From assembly GCA_963699495.1 (NCBI GenBank), contig CAVOUB010000005.1, positions 310,001 to 374,000 on the forward strand: DNA of 64,000 nt. Direction: 5' to 3'. A program made the position numbers and the translations under genes. The notes below the pieces were generated by a model that worked only from the letters and a program-made list of their open reading frames with translations, made no database searches and had not been told where the DNA came from. This DNA comes from JAIBJN01 sp963699495 (GTDB lineage: Bacteria; Actinomycetota; Thermoleophilia; Gaiellales; Gaiellaceae). How positions within the stretch are numbered: position 1 is the stretch's first letter; each line of letters starts with the position of its first letter. Of this stretch, positions 1 to 8,477 are shown in pieces.

Positions 1-294
1 CGAGAGGGGCACGGGCTTGGTGCCGGAGCCGACGAAGCCGGTGACCCCCGGCGTGTTCTTGACGACCGTCCACGCCTCGTCGTTGAGGTCCATGTTCACG
101 AGCACGTAGCCGGGGAGGACGCGCTTCTCGATCTGCACCTTCTGGCCGTCCTTCGTCTCCACGACCTGCTCGGTCGGGACGACGACGCGGCGAAAGCGCG
201 CCTTCTGGCCCATCGAGTCGATGCGGTGCTCGAGGTTGGCCTTGACCTTGTTCTCGTGGCCCGAGTAGGTGTTGACGACGTACCAGCGAAACAT
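1..294 (-). CDS. nusG: NusG, transcription elongation/termination factor (3' part cut by window edge)
   Basis: The visible 98 N-terminal residues begin MFRWYVVNTYSGHENKVK, the NGN domain of NusG, which binds the RNA polymerase clamp and modulates pausing, Rho termination and ribosome coupling. The segment around RRVVVPTEQVVE and LPGYVLVNMDL is typical. The C-terminal KOW domain lies outside the window. The ATG follows the secE stop by 5 bases, so nusG is the last visible gene of an rpmG-secE-nusG operon, an arrangement conserved in bacteria and usually followed by ribosomal protein L11. Confidence 0.95.
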   Translation of the reverse strand, partial: MFRWYVVNTYSGHENKVKANLEHRIDSMGQKARFRRVVVPTEQVVETKDGQKVQIEKRVLPGYVLVNMDLNDEAWTVVKNTPGVTGFVGSGTKPVPLS

Positions 295-299
295 GGCGG

Positions 300-629
300 C
301 TACGGCAGGTTGAGGAGGACGTCGCGGACGAAGCGCTGGACTCCCCAGTCGACCACGAAGAGGTAGGCGCCGGTGATGGCGACGGCGATGATGACGACGA
401 CCGTCGCCGAGATCAGCTGCTGGCGGCCGGGCCAGTCGACCTTGCGGAGCTCGGCCCAGCACTCGCCGACGAAAGCGCGGAAGCCGCCGCGGCGCTCGCG
501 CTTCTGGCCGGTCTGGCTCTTGGGCTGGCCGGCCGGCTTGACCTGGCGCGTGCGCGTGCGGGCGCGCTCGGGCTGAGCCGGAGCCTGGAAATCGCTGCGC
601 TTCCGGCGGGTGCGCGAAGGACGGGCCAA
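300..629 (-). CDS. secE: SecE, protein translocase subunit
   Basis: This 109-residue protein has a basic, disordered N-terminus of about 50 residues, then the conserved FVGECWAELRKVDWP segment and one membrane helix (about residues 73-95), the minimal actinobacterial SecE layout. SecE clamps SecY in the SecYEG channel. The start is a TTG placed directly after the TAG stop of rpmG with no spacing, with a GGGAG-like ribosome site inside the end of rpmG, so translation is probably coupled to L33. Confidence 0.93.
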   Translation of the reverse strand: MARPSRTRRKRSDFQAPAQPERARTRTRQVKPAGQPKSQTGQKRERRGGFRAFVGECWAELRKVDWPGRQQLISATVVVIIAVAITGAYLFVVDWGVQRFVRDVLLNLP

Positions 630-791
630 CTACCTGGTCTCCCGGTGCAGGGTGTGGCTACCGCACCAGCGGCAGTACTTCTTCGCCTCGAAGCGGTCGG
701 GCGTGTTCCGCTTCGACTTCTGCGACTGGTAGTTGCGCCGCTTGCACTCGGTGCACGCAAGCGTGATCGCGACTCGTACTCCGGTTGCCAT
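630..791 (-). CDS. rpmG: 50S ribosomal protein L33
   Basis: The 53-residue product (MATGVRVAITLACTECKRRN...) has two CxxC pairs (CTEC and CRWC), marking the zinc-binding form of L33. The ATG at 791 is chosen because it gives the family length and is preceded by a GAGAAG-like ribosome site; an upstream in-frame start at 854 would run into the tRNA. It heads the secE-nusG operon. Confidence 0.95.
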   Translation of the reverse strand: MATGVRVAITLACTECKRRNYQSQKSKRNTPDRFEAKKYCRWCGSHTLHRETR

Positions 792-824
792 CGTCTCTTC
801 GCCTTTTCGAGAGGGATCTCCAGG

Positions 825-898
825 TAGCGGCGGCAGGATTCGAACCTGCGACACACGGATTATGATTCCGCTGCTCTAACCAGCTGAGCTACGCCGCC
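825..898 (-). tRNA. tRNA-Met (CAU), elongator type
   Basis: A 74-base cloverleaf reads on the minus strand. The acceptor stem GGCGGCG pairs with CGCCGCT, the D arm is AGCTCAGCTGGTTAGAGC, the anticodon loop ATCATAA carries CAU, and the T arm is GCAGG-TTCGAAT-CCTGC. The first base pair and the overall sequence match elongator Met rather than initiator tRNA; a lysidine-modified Ile2 is less likely. CCA is not encoded. It sits just upstream of rpmG. Confidence 0.93.
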
Positions 899-933
899 CT
901 GCGCGGCGGAGTGTAGCAAGAGCGGCCTTGCAT

Positions 934-2313
934 CTAGCGCTGCTGGACGAGCTCGATTCCCTCGCCGGCGAGCTCTGCGACGCCGCCCGAGGCGACGTGG
1001 ACGACGTCGTCGACTCCGGCGCGGCGAAGGAGCGAGACCGCGATCGAGCTGCGGTTGCCGACCGAGCACGCGACCGCGAGCGGCTTGCCGCCGTTTCGCA
1101 GTTCGTCCGGGATGCCCTTGCCCAGGTCGTAGTAGGGAAAGTGGAGCGAGCCGGCAACGTGGCCCTCCTCCCACTCGTTCGGGTCACGGACGTCGAGCAG
1201 CCGTACGTCGCCGCGGCGCAAGCGCTCGGCAAGCTCGGGGATGTCGATGACCGCCGTCGACTCAACCGGAAGGCCGGCGTCCTGCCAGGCCGCGATCCCG
1301 CCCGCCAGCGGACCGGAGACATGCCGGAAGCCGACGGCCTCCAGGAGCAGCGTCAGGCGGCGCGCCTCCGCATCGGTCTCGGCCGTGACGACGACCTCGC
1401 TCTCCGGGTCGACGACCCAGGCCGCCCGTGTCCCAACCGCGGCGCGCACCATCGTCACGTTGATCGAGCCCGGCACGTGCGCGGCGTCGTAGGCGAGCGT
1501 GTCGCGCCCGTCGATGAGCGTCGCTCCGCCCTCGAGGCGCTCGTTGGCCACCGCAGGTTGCAGCGCGTCCACCGGCTCGGTCTCCGTCAAGAGCGGGCCG
1601 CGGTTCAGCGCCACGATGCGCTTGAAGTTCGGCGGCTGGGGCGCCAGGCTGCCGGTGAGCGCTCGCACGAAGCTGTCCTCGTCCGGGCTCGCGGCCAGCC
1701 GGTTGAAGCGACGCTCGAAGCCGATCGTCGTGCCGGGCTTCTCGCTCATTCCGGCGCCGCCGCAGAGCGACCCGCCGATGTGCCCGGGCCAGACCTCGGC
1801 GAAGTCCCCCAGCGCGAGCAGCCGCTTGAGCGACGAGTAGAGGCCGCGCGCACCCTCCACCTTGTCGACCGCGAGGTCTGGCCTCGCGACGTCGCCGACG
1901 AAGAGGGAGTCGCCCGTGACGACGAGCCACGGCTCCGCGCCACGGCTCTCGTCGGCGACGAGGTAGGCCGTGTGCTCGGGCCGGTGGCCCGGCGTGGTGA
2001 GCGCCGTGATCGTGACCTCGCCCACCCTGACCTGATCGCCGTCGGCCAGCGGCTCGTGCGGGAAGTCCACGCCGGCCGTGGCCGGGACGTGGATCGTCGC
2101 CCCCGTCGCCTTCGCCAGCCGGCCCTTGCCGGACACGTGGTCGGCATGGTTGTGCGTCTCGAGGATGTGCGTGATCGCGAACCCGTGCTCCTCCGCGAGT
2201 AGGAGGTAGTCCTCGACGTCCCATTTCGGGTCGATCACCACCGCCTCGCCGCCGTCGGCGACGACGTAGGAGGCGCACCCCAGATCGTCGTGCAGCACCT
2301 GGCGGAAGAACAT
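934..2313 (-). CDS. MBL-fold persulfide dioxygenase-like protein with two rhodanese domains
   Basis: The 459-residue protein starts with a metallo-beta-lactamase domain (about 1-240) with the HxHxDH iron/zinc motif at 54-59 (THNHADHVSG), closest in style to ETHE1/Blh persulfide dioxygenases. Two rhodanese domains follow. The first (about 255-350) lacks a catalytic cysteine; the second (about 365-459) has Cys416 in the loop CSVGNRS. Such fusions oxidise glutathione or low-molecular-weight persulfides and transfer sulfane sulfur. The inactive first rhodanese is usual for this architecture. It is cytoplasmic (no signal peptide) and stands alone. Confidence 0.85.
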   Translation of the reverse strand: MFFRQVLHDDLGCASYVVADGGEAVVIDPKWDVEDYLLLAEEHGFAITHILETHNHADHVSGKGRLAKATGATIHVPATAGVDFPHEPLADGDQVRVGEVTITALTTPGHRPEHTAYLVADESRGAEPWLVVTGDSLFVGDVARPDLAVDKVEGARGLYSSLKRLLALGDFAEVWPGHIGGSLCGGAGMSEKPGTTIGFERRFNRLAASPDEDSFVRALTGSLAPQPPNFKRIVALNRGPLLTETEPVDALQPAVANERLEGGATLIDGRDTLAYDAAHVPGSINVTMVRAAVGTRAAWVVDPESEVVVTAETDAEARRLTLLLEAVGFRHVSGPLAGGIAAWQDAGLPVESTAVIDIPELAERLRRGDVRLLDVRDPNEWEEGHVAGSLHFPYYDLGKGIPDELRNGGKPLAVACSVGNRSSIAVSLLRRAGVDDVVHVASGGVAELAGEGIELVQQR

Positions 2314-2404
2314 GCGCCACCGGATGATACGTCCGCGTCCGCGGCGACGAGAGCAGGCAGAGGCTCGAGGCCGCCGGGCTCGGCCTGCCGTGAGGGACGC
2401 TCGC

Positions 2405-3124
2405 CTAGTCCCTGTTCCCCAGGAAGACCAGGATGAAGTAGAGAAGCTGCGTGAGGGCGGCCAGCGCGCCCGCGACGTACGTCAGTGCAGCCGCGTTCAG
2501 CACCTTCTTGACCCCGGCCGTCTCCTGGGACGTGGCGAGGCCGAGGTTCTGCACCTGCACGGCCGCGCGCCGGGACGCGTCGAACTCGACCGGCAGCGTC
2601 ACGAGCTGGAAGAGGACGGCGACCGAGTAGAGCACGATCGCCAGGAGGAAGAGGCCGGAGGCGTTGAGCAGGATCCCGATCACGAGCAGCCACATCCAGA
2701 TGCTCGACGAGAACGCGACGGCCGGGAAGAGCGCCGAGCGGAAGCGGAAGAAGGAGTAGGCCTCCTTGTGCTGGATCGCGTGCCCGACCTCGTGGGCCGC
2801 GACCGCGGTCGCGCTGATCGACTGCTCCGCGTACACCGGCTGGGAGAGGTGCACCGAGCGCTTGCGCGGGTCGTAGTGGTCGGAGAGCGGCCCGCCGGGA
2901 GACTCGAGCACGGGGACGTCGTGCAGGCCGTTCGCGTCGAGCACCGCACGGGCGACCTGCGCCCCGGTCATCCCGTTCGAAACCTGGACGCGCGCCTGCT
3001 CGGCGAACGTCTTCTTGAGCCACCACTGCACCCCGAGCCCGAGCAGGAGCGGCGGAATGAGAAACAAGAAGTACAGGCCCCAGCTGCCCACCGCCCTGGA
3101 TCGTAGCTTGCGGGCTCGACGCAC
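2405..3124 (-). CDS. YugP-like zinc metallopeptidase, membrane bound
   Basis: The 239-residue protein has an N-terminal membrane helix (GLYFLFLIPPLLLGLGVQWW), a HEVGH zinc motif at 111-115 in AVAAHEVGHAIQHKE, two central hydrophobic segments (about 128-165) and a C-terminal hydrophobic helix. This is the neutral zinc metallopeptidase family Zn_peptidase_2 (YugP). Substrates are unknown. The longest frame starts with GTG at 3124; a GTG at 3091, just before GSWGLYF, would give the more usual short N-terminus and may be the real start. It is divergent from the MOSC gene. Confidence 0.82.
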   Translation of the reverse strand: MRRARKLRSRAVGSWGLYFLFLIPPLLLGLGVQWWLKKTFAEQARVQVSNGMTGAQVARAVLDANGLHDVPVLESPGGPLSDHYDPRKRSVHLSQPVYAEQSISATAVAAHEVGHAIQHKEAYSFFRFRSALFPAVAFSSSIWMWLLVIGILLNASGLFLLAIVLYSVAVLFQLVTLPVEFDASRRAAVQVQNLGLATSQETAGVKKVLNAAALTYVAGALAALTQLLYFILVFLGNRD

Positions 3125-3154
3125 GGAAGGCGCCGAGGGCTACGGTTCCGCGAG

Positions 3155-3809
3155 ATGGCCGGCTCAGTCATCTCCGTCCACGTCGCCAGGCCTCGCGAGA
3201 TCGAGTGGCTCGGCCGCCGCGCGACGACGTCGATCTGGAAGAAGCCCGTCGCCGGGCGGGTCCGGGTCGGACCGGCCAACCTCGACGGCGACCGGCAGGC
3301 CGACCCCCGCTTCCACGGCGGCACCGACAAGGCGGTCTACGTCTACGCGCGCGAGGACTACGACTGGTGGGAGCGGGAGCTCGGCGCACCCGCTGGAGGA
3401 CGCGACGTTCGGCGAGAACCTGACGCTCTCGGGAGTGGACGTCACCGGCACGCTCGTCGGGGAGCGCTGGGCGATCGGCACGGCCCTGCTGGAGGCCACC
3501 GGCCCCCGCACGCCGTGCTGGAAGCTGGGGGCCCGCATGGAGAGCGTCGAGTTCCCTGTCTACTTCGCCGCCGCGGGTCGGCCCGGCGCCTACTTCCGGG
3601 TGATCGGGGAGGGCGAGCTCGGCGCCGGGGACACGGTCGAGGTCGTCCACCGGCCCGCACACCGCCTCACCGTGGGTCAGGTCGCGGGGATCTACCACGG
3701 CGACCGCGGCCGTTGCGCCGAGCTCCTGCGGGCGCCGGAGATCGGCGCGGAATGGCGCTCCTGGGTGGAGGAGCGCCTCGCAGGCGCGCAGCCGGTGCTG
3801 CCGGGCTGA
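3155..3809 (+). pseudogene. MOSC-domain protein (YiiM-like), interrupted by a +1 frameshift
   Basis: The first frame gives MAGSVISVHVARPREIEW...DWWERELGAP and the second continues LEDATFGENLTLSGVDV to QPVLPG. Removing one C from the CCC run at 3389-3391 joins them as ELGAPLEDATFGENL, a normal MOSC sequence, and gives a 217-residue protein of family length. It includes the FHGGTDKAVYVY and TPCWKL motifs, the latter with the conserved cysteine. MOSC proteins of this type handle molybdenum cofactor or 6-N-hydroxylaminopurine detoxification. Either the gene is truly broken or the run was over-called; the second is likelier. Confidence 0.8.
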
Positions 3810-3813
3810 GCGG

Positions 3814-4539
3814 TTACGAACGCCCGCGCACGCGGCGATACGCGAGCAGCGTCCCGATCACCGTGAGCACGAGGAGCAAGGCCTTCTTGCCGGCCAGCTT
3901 CGACTCGCCGCTCGCGCGCTCGCGCATGTCGACCGGGATCTCGTCGACCTTCAACCCGGCGTCGCGCAGGCGCAGAAGCCCTTCGACCTCGGGCGCGCCC
4001 GTCCCGTAGGGCTCGGAGAGGATCGGCATCGCCTTGTCGTTCACCGCGTACATGCCGCTCGTGGCGTCGGCGAACGGGCGCCCGAGCGCGACCCGCATCC
4101 CGCGCCGTAGGAGCGACGTGCCGACCACGCGGGCCGGGCTCGGCTGGTAGCGGCCGGGCTCGTAGCCGTCGCCGGAGACGAAGCGCGAGCCGACCGCGAC
4201 GTCGCACCCCCCGGAGCGCACGCGCTCGAGCAGCCGGGTCAGCTCCGGAACCGGATGCTGGCCGTCGGCGTCCACGCGCCCGCAGTATGCGTAGCCGTGC
4301 TCGGCGGCGTGCGCGTAGCCGGCGGCGACGCCGTACGGGAGCCCACGGTTCGCGCCGAAGCTGAGGACCTCGGCGCCGTGCTCGCGCGCGACCCGGGCCG
4401 TCTGGTCGGTGGAGCCGTCGTCCACGACGAGCAGGTCGGCCTCGGGAAGGCCCTGGGCGAGCTCGTCGAGCACCGCCGGCAGGTTCTTCTCCTCGTTCCA
4501 GGCCGGAATGAAGACGAGCGTGTCGGCTCGGCCTTCCAT
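3814..4539 (-). CDS. Family 2 glycosyltransferase (GT-A fold)
   Basis: The 241-residue protein begins TLVFIPAWNEEKNLPAVLDEL, with VVDDGSTD at about 39-45 and the metal-binding DAD at 90-92, as in dolichol-phosphate mannosyltransferase-like GT2 enzymes. A C-terminal hydrophobic segment (KKALLLVLTVIGTLLAY) may tether it to the membrane. The donor and acceptor cannot be read from sequence. It is convergent with the MOSC gene and divergent from the small membrane protein at 4612. Confidence 0.85.
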   Translation of the reverse strand: MEGRADTLVFIPAWNEEKNLPAVLDELAQGLPEADLLVVDDGSTDQTARVAREHGAEVLSFGANRGLPYGVAAGYAHAAEHGYAYCGRVDADGQHPVPELTRLLERVRSGGCDVAVGSRFVSGDGYEPGRYQPSPARVVGTSLLRRGMRVALGRPFADATSGMYAVNDKAMPILSEPYGTGAPEVEGLLRLRDAGLKVDEIPVDMRERASGESKLAGKKALLLVLTVIGTLLAYRRVRGRS

Positions 4540-4611
4540 CCTGCGAGCCTACCGACCCGTCCGCGGCCGTTGCCACAATTGCCGCCGTCGGAACGACGAA
4601 AGGAGCGCGGA

Positions 4612-5049
4612 GTGACCGATCCACGGACACAGGCGACGAACATCCAGAGGGGCCGGACGGAAGCCAGGGGCGGGGTCGTCCTGACCGGCTGGGCGTTCTT
4701 CGCCGGAATCATCCTGTTCATGATCGGCGTCATGAACATCATCTGGGGCCTGACGGCCCTGTTCAACGACACGGCCTTGACGGTGGGCGAGCAAGGTCTC
4801 ATCGTCTGGGACTTCACGGCCTGGGGCTGGATCCACATCATCCTCGGAGTCATCCTCATCTGCACGGGCCTCGGCCTCTTCGGCGGCAAGGGCTGGGCTC
4901 GGTGGACCGCGATCTTCTTCGCCATGCTGAGCGCCTTCGCACAGGTCGCCTGGATGGCGACCTACCCGCTCTGGTCGGTGCTCATCATCACGCTCGACAT
5001 CATCGTCATCTACCAGCTCACCGCGAATTGGCGGGAGCTCGAGGACTAG
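4612..5049 (+). CDS. Four-helix membrane protein, DUF7144-like
   Basis: A GTG start preceded by AAAGGAG gives 145 residues with four hydrophobic helices (WAFFAGIILFMIGVMNIIWG; WIHIILGVILICTGLGLFGG; WTAIFFAMLSAFAQVAW; SVLIITLDIIVIYQLT). This matches the actinobacterial DUF7144 membrane family, whose function is unknown. Its TAG stop shares the CTAG palindrome with the stop of the convergent gene that follows. Confidence 0.75.
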   Translation: MTDPRTQATNIQRGRTEARGGVVLTGWAFFAGIILFMIGVMNIIWGLTALFNDTALTVGEQGLIVWDFTAWGWIHIILGVILICTGLGLFGGKGWARWTAIFFAMLSAFAQVAWMATYPLWSVLIITLDIIVIYQLTANWRELED

Positions 5050-5777
5050 GCCTCCAGCTCCAGCGTCTCGCCGTCCTCGGGGACCAGCGCCTCGGGGACG
5101 GCGGCCCGGACCTCCGCTCGGGTCTCCAGGCAGTGGTTGATCGCCTCCAGGTGGACGACGACGACGGTGGGCACCCGCTCGACGACCTCCCGGACCTGCG
5201 CCGCGCTCATCACGAGGGGGCCGCCCTCGAGGAAGCGTGCCCCGCTGCCGTTCACGACCGCGACGCGAGGGCGGTAGCGTTCGATCGCCTCCTCGACCGC
5301 GTCACACCAGACCGTGTCGCCCGCGAGATAGAGCCCGTCGAGGACGAAGCCGCTCACCGGGCCGAGCGCCTCGGCAGTCCCGTCGTCCGTCCCGTGCCTC
5401 CCGCCGGTGCGTGCGATCCGCAGGCCGTCCCAGACGAGCTCGCCCTCGACCGGCCGCGCGTCGAGCCCGAGCTCGCGCAGCCGCTCCTCGTCCTCGGGCT
5501 GGCAGAAGACGGGCACGTCCCGCGGGACGAGCCGTGCACCGGTGTCGTCGAAGTGGTCCTCGTGGAGGTGGGTGACGATGACCGCATCCAGGTTCCGGAC
5601 GACCTCCTCGGCCGGCAGCGGGAGCGGTACGAGCGGGTTCCGCCGGGGGTTCGGCGAGTCCTCCACCGGCGGCCGCGCGCCCACGTCGTCGAGCATCGGC
5701 TCGACGAGGATTCGGCGGCCGGCAAGCTCGACCAGGAGGGTCGCGTGGCGGACTAGGGTCAGGCGCACGCAGGGCAA
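5046..5777 (-). CDS. MBL-fold hydrolase, UlaG-like
   Basis: The 243-residue protein carries THLHEDHFD (metal motif), LYLAGDTVW (metal-bridging Asp) and a late histidine region (VVVVHLEAINHCLETR), the order seen in UlaG/beta-lactamase superfamily II hydrolases. The substrate is not predictable. It has no signal peptide. Its stop overlaps that of the upstream convergent membrane protein by 4 bases. Confidence 0.8.
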   Translation of the reverse strand: MPCVRLTLVRHATLLVELAGRRILVEPMLDDVGARPPVEDSPNPRRNPLVPLPLPAEEVVRNLDAVIVTHLHEDHFDDTGARLVPRDVPVFCQPEDEERLRELGLDARPVEGELVWDGLRIARTGGRHGTDDGTAEALGPVSGFVLDGLYLAGDTVWCDAVEEAIERYRPRVAVVNGSGARFLEGGPLVMSAAQVREVVERVPTVVVVHLEAINHCLETRAEVRAAVPEALVPEDGETLELEA

Positions 5778-5783
5778 CGTAGT

Positions 5784-5812
5784 GGAAAGGCCCGCGGGAG
5801 GCGGGCCTTTCC
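5784..5812 (-). terminator. Strong hairpin between FAD oxidase and MBL gene
   Basis: A perfect 12-bp inverted repeat (GGAAAGGCCCGC / GCGGGCCTTTCC) encloses a 5-base loop, 21 bases after the stop of the FAD oxidase at 5833. There is no long U tract, but the stem ends UUUCC. It probably ends the oxidase transcript. Confidence 0.65.
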
Positions 5813-5832
5813 TTCGCGGGGGGAGGGAGGGG

Positions 5833-7236
5833 CTAGCGCAGGCCTGCGGGCCTGATGGGATGGGACGCCCGGAACAGCTCGTCCGGGTCGTAGGCCGCCT
5901 TGACCCACTGCAGGCCGCGGTAGGTGTCCGGCGTGTAGAGCGACTCGCCGTCGAGCGGGCGATCGGAGAAGTTGAAGTAGTGGCGGTCGGCCGACCAGGG
6001 CTCGAGGGCGGTCTTGACCGCTGCTGTATGCCCTTCGACGGCGGCCCGCATCTCCGGGCTTGTCGCCATGCCGACGCCGTAGAAAGCGAAGCCTGCGTCG
6101 ATCGCGCCGACGGCTCCGTGGTCGGGAGAGGGAGTTGCCACCGCGCCGCCGAGCTGGCGGAGCTCGACCGAAAGGAGCGGGGAGCCGGACCCGGGGCCCG
6201 CGACGGCGACGAGCGCGTCGATCGTCTCGGGCGTGACGTCGGCCAGGTTCATCCCGTCCCCGGCGCCGGGAACCGGCTCGGGCGGGTCCATGTGCAGGAA
6301 GCGGAGCTCCTCGACCGGGATGACGGCGAAGGTGTCCATGACGGGGCCGAGCTCCCGGAGCGGCTGCAACAGCTCGGCGCCGTCCTCCTCGCTCCCGATG
6401 AATGCGGCCTCGACGATCACGAACGACTTGCCGCGGACGGGCTCGGGGACCTGCGGGACGGGCGGGAACTGCAGCAGCCGGCCGACGGAGGTGACCTCGT
6501 CGGGCGTCCCGTCGACCCACTCCCGCCAGGCCTTGAGGATCTCGGCCGCGCGCTCGAAGGGGAAGAAGAGGATGCCCGCATAGACCTCGGAGACCGGGTA
6601 GAGGGCGAACTCGATCGCGGTGACGATGCCGAAGCTCCCGCCCCCGCCGCGGACGGCCCAGAAGAGATCGGGCTCGTTGTCGCGATCTGCGCGCACGTGG
6701 CGGCCGTCGGCGGTGACGACCTCCACGGCGACGACGCTGTTGGCGGCGAGACCGTAGCGGCGGGCGAGCCAGCCGAGGCCCCCGCCGAGCGTGTAGCCGA
6801 CGACGCCGACGTCGGGCGAGGAGCCGGCCAGCGCCGCGAGGCCGTGCTCGGCCGCGGCGAAGCTGACCTCCTCCCAGAGCACGCCCGCCTCGACGCGCGC
6901 CACGCGCGCCTCTGGGTCGATCTCGACGCCGCGCAGGCGCGACGTCTTGAGGAGGATCGTGCTCTCGAAGGAGTCGAGGGTGTTGGCGAAGTGGCCGGTT
7001 CCCTGCGTGGTCACGTGCAGCCCGTTGTCGCGGGCGTGCTCGACGACAGCGACGACGTCGGCGGCCGACTCGGCGTAGACGACGGCGGCAGGCCGCTGGT
7101 CGGCGGCGAGGTTCCAGGCCAGGCGGGCGTCGTCCCACTCGGGGTCGCCCGGGATCACGACCTCCCCGTCGAGAAGGTCACGGAGGGCGCCGAGGCCGGC
7201 AGCCTCCTCTGCGAGTACGGCGATCGTGGTGGTCAT
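5833..7236 (-). CDS. FAD-linked oxidase, berberine-bridge (BBE) type
   Basis: This 467-residue protein has a PCMH-type FAD domain with GTGH (His82, the usual 8-alpha-histidyl FAD site) and YTLGGGLGWLARRYGL. A C-terminal BBE motif reads YRGLQWVKAAYDPDELFR. The second covalent site (Cys in the SVGVAG-type loop) is absent (SSPDVGVVG), so mono-covalent FAD is expected. Such enzymes oxidise sugars, alkaloids or other secondary metabolites with oxygen. It stands alone; a relative lies at 24655-26022. Confidence 0.87.
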   Translation of the reverse strand: MTTTIAVLAEEAAGLGALRDLLDGEVVIPGDPEWDDARLAWNLAADQRPAAVVYAESAADVVAVVEHARDNGLHVTTQGTGHFANTLDSFESTILLKTSRLRGVEIDPEARVARVEAGVLWEEVSFAAAEHGLAALAGSSPDVGVVGYTLGGGLGWLARRYGLAANSVVAVEVVTADGRHVRADRDNEPDLFWAVRGGGGSFGIVTAIEFALYPVSEVYAGILFFPFERAAEILKAWREWVDGTPDEVTSVGRLLQFPPVPQVPEPVRGKSFVIVEAAFIGSEEDGAELLQPLRELGPVMDTFAVIPVEELRFLHMDPPEPVPGAGDGMNLADVTPETIDALVAVAGPGSGSPLLSVELRQLGGAVATPSPDHGAVGAIDAGFAFYGVGMATSPEMRAAVEGHTAAVKTALEPWSADRHYFNFSDRPLDGESLYTPDTYRGLQWVKAAYDPDELFRASHPIRPAGLR

Positions 7237-7397
7237 CTCCTGCCTCCGTGAGCGATTGAAACTGGTTCGTCGTGCGTGTCGCTCACTGTCCCAGGACGCT
7301 CACCGGGCCGGAAGGCGGCTAGCCGGTTTCTGGCGGTGCGGATAACCCGAACGGCGAGCCGGCACCCATCCGGCAACGCGGTTATCGTCTTGGCGCC

Positions 7398-7871
7398 ATG
7401 GCGGTCGAGGAAGAGCACGAGATCTGGTCCGGCCGCCCGTCGTGGCGCGGGCGGCTGGCGATCCTTGTCCCCGGCGTCCTCGCCACCCTGCTCGTCCTCG
7501 TCGTCTGCCTCTGGGCCGACCTGTCGGCGGGGCCCCTGCTCGTCCTCGTCGCGATCGTCGCGCTCGTCACGATCGTCTGGACCTTCCTGGAGACGATTCG
7601 CTGGAAGTACACGGTTACGAACCGCCGCGTCTTCGTCCGCCACGGCCTCGTCTCGATCAACGAGCAGACCGCCCGGCTCGAGCGCGTGCAGGACATCACG
7701 CTGCACCAGTCGCTCTTCGACCGCCTGTTCGGGGTCGGCAAGCTCATGATCGACACCGCCGGCTCCTCCGGCGGCGCGCTCGAGTTCAAGGCCCTGCGCG
7801 AGCCGGCCCACGTCCGCGAGATCCTGGACGCCGCGGTGCGGCAGGAGCGGCACGCGGACGCGGTCGTCTAG
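7398..7871 (+). CDS. Bacterial PH-domain (bPH2, YdbS-like) membrane protein
   Basis: The 157-residue protein has two adjacent membrane helices (about 20-65), then a bPH2 domain: IRWKYTVTNRRVFVRHGLVSINEQTARLERVQDITLHQSLFDRLFGVGKLMIDTAG. That pattern (Y.VT..R...R.G......-L.-VQDI...QS...R..GVG.L.I.TAG) is diagnostic. YdbS-type proteins sit in the cytoplasmic membrane with a cytosolic PH domain; some act with YdbT in envelope stress tolerance. No partner is adjacent. Confidence 0.85.
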   Translation: MAVEEEHEIWSGRPSWRGRLAILVPGVLATLLVLVVCLWADLSAGPLLVLVAIVALVTIVWTFLETIRWKYTVTNRRVFVRHGLVSINEQTARLERVQDITLHQSLFDRLFGVGKLMIDTAGSSGGALEFKALREPAHVREILDAAVRQERHADAVV

Positions 7872-7881
7872 TAGACGCCGG

Positions 7882-8121
7882 TTACATCAGGTTCGGGGTG
7901 TGCAGCTCCGAGAGGTAGCGCGCCGTCGCCTGGTCGAAGCCCGCGGCGCGTAGGCGCCTGATCCTGTTCACGTGCATCCGACCCATGAGGTCGCGCACGG
8001 CTGTGCCCGCCTCGGCGATGTCCGCCGAATTCGTCGAGCCCGCAGCCAGCACGACCAGCGACTCGCCGACCACGGGGCTGAGGCCGGTGAGACTGACGAG
8101 CTTCGCCGCGCGCGCCTCCAC
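7882..8121 (-). CDS. Hypothetical small helical protein
   Basis: A GTG start gives 79 residues, ending RIRRLRAAGFDQATARYLSELHTPNLM. The C-terminal half has the residue pattern of a real helical protein, but I recognise no family. The upstream reading frame is open and rich in Arg, so the start is uncertain. It is convergent with the PH-domain gene. Confidence 0.4.
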   Translation of the reverse strand: MEARAAKLVSLTGLSPVVGESLVVLAAGSTNSADIAEAGTAVRDLMGRMHVNRIRRLRAAGFDQATARYLSELHTPNLM

Positions 8122-8389
8122 GGCGGCGACGAGGGGCGCCCCGGCCGCGAAGCCGACGCCGATCTCCTAGGCGCCGGGAGTGCGGTCGGCACCGCCGCCG
8201 TCATGGCGGAGATGACCAAGCTCCTGATCGCGTCGCTCCTGTTGGCGTCGCTCCTCGTCGGACTCGGCCGGCGCCGACGCGATCGCGCTCGGACGCGATC
8301 CCGGCTGCCGGGTGGCCGCCTGGTGACGATCGCCGCGTCTGGCGAGCGCGCGCCGCAGTCGCCGGACCGCCGAGCTAGAGTCCCGGCCC

Positions 8390-8477
8390 ATGGGCGACAC
8401 GATCGACCATGGCCGTGCTGCTCCTGATCATCGGCGTCAAGCTGATCGGCGACGCGATCAGCGGCTTCTCGGGCTGA
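8390..8477 (+). CDS. Possible membrane micro-protein, frame interrupted
   Basis: ATG at 8390 opens MGDTID, then the frame is lost. ATG at 8409 gives MAVLLLIIGVKLIGDAISGFSG and a stop. Removing one C at 8407-8408 would fuse them into one 28-residue single-helix peptide, MGDTIDMAVLL and onward. It stops directly before the NfeD-like gene on the other strand. This is a weak call based on the hydrophobic pattern only. Confidence 0.3.

Noticed and set aside
928..2202. Long plus-strand open frame opposite the persulfide dioxygenase gene
   Set aside because: It is Arg/Asp/Val-rich with no recognisable motif and mirrors codon bias of the real minus-strand gene.
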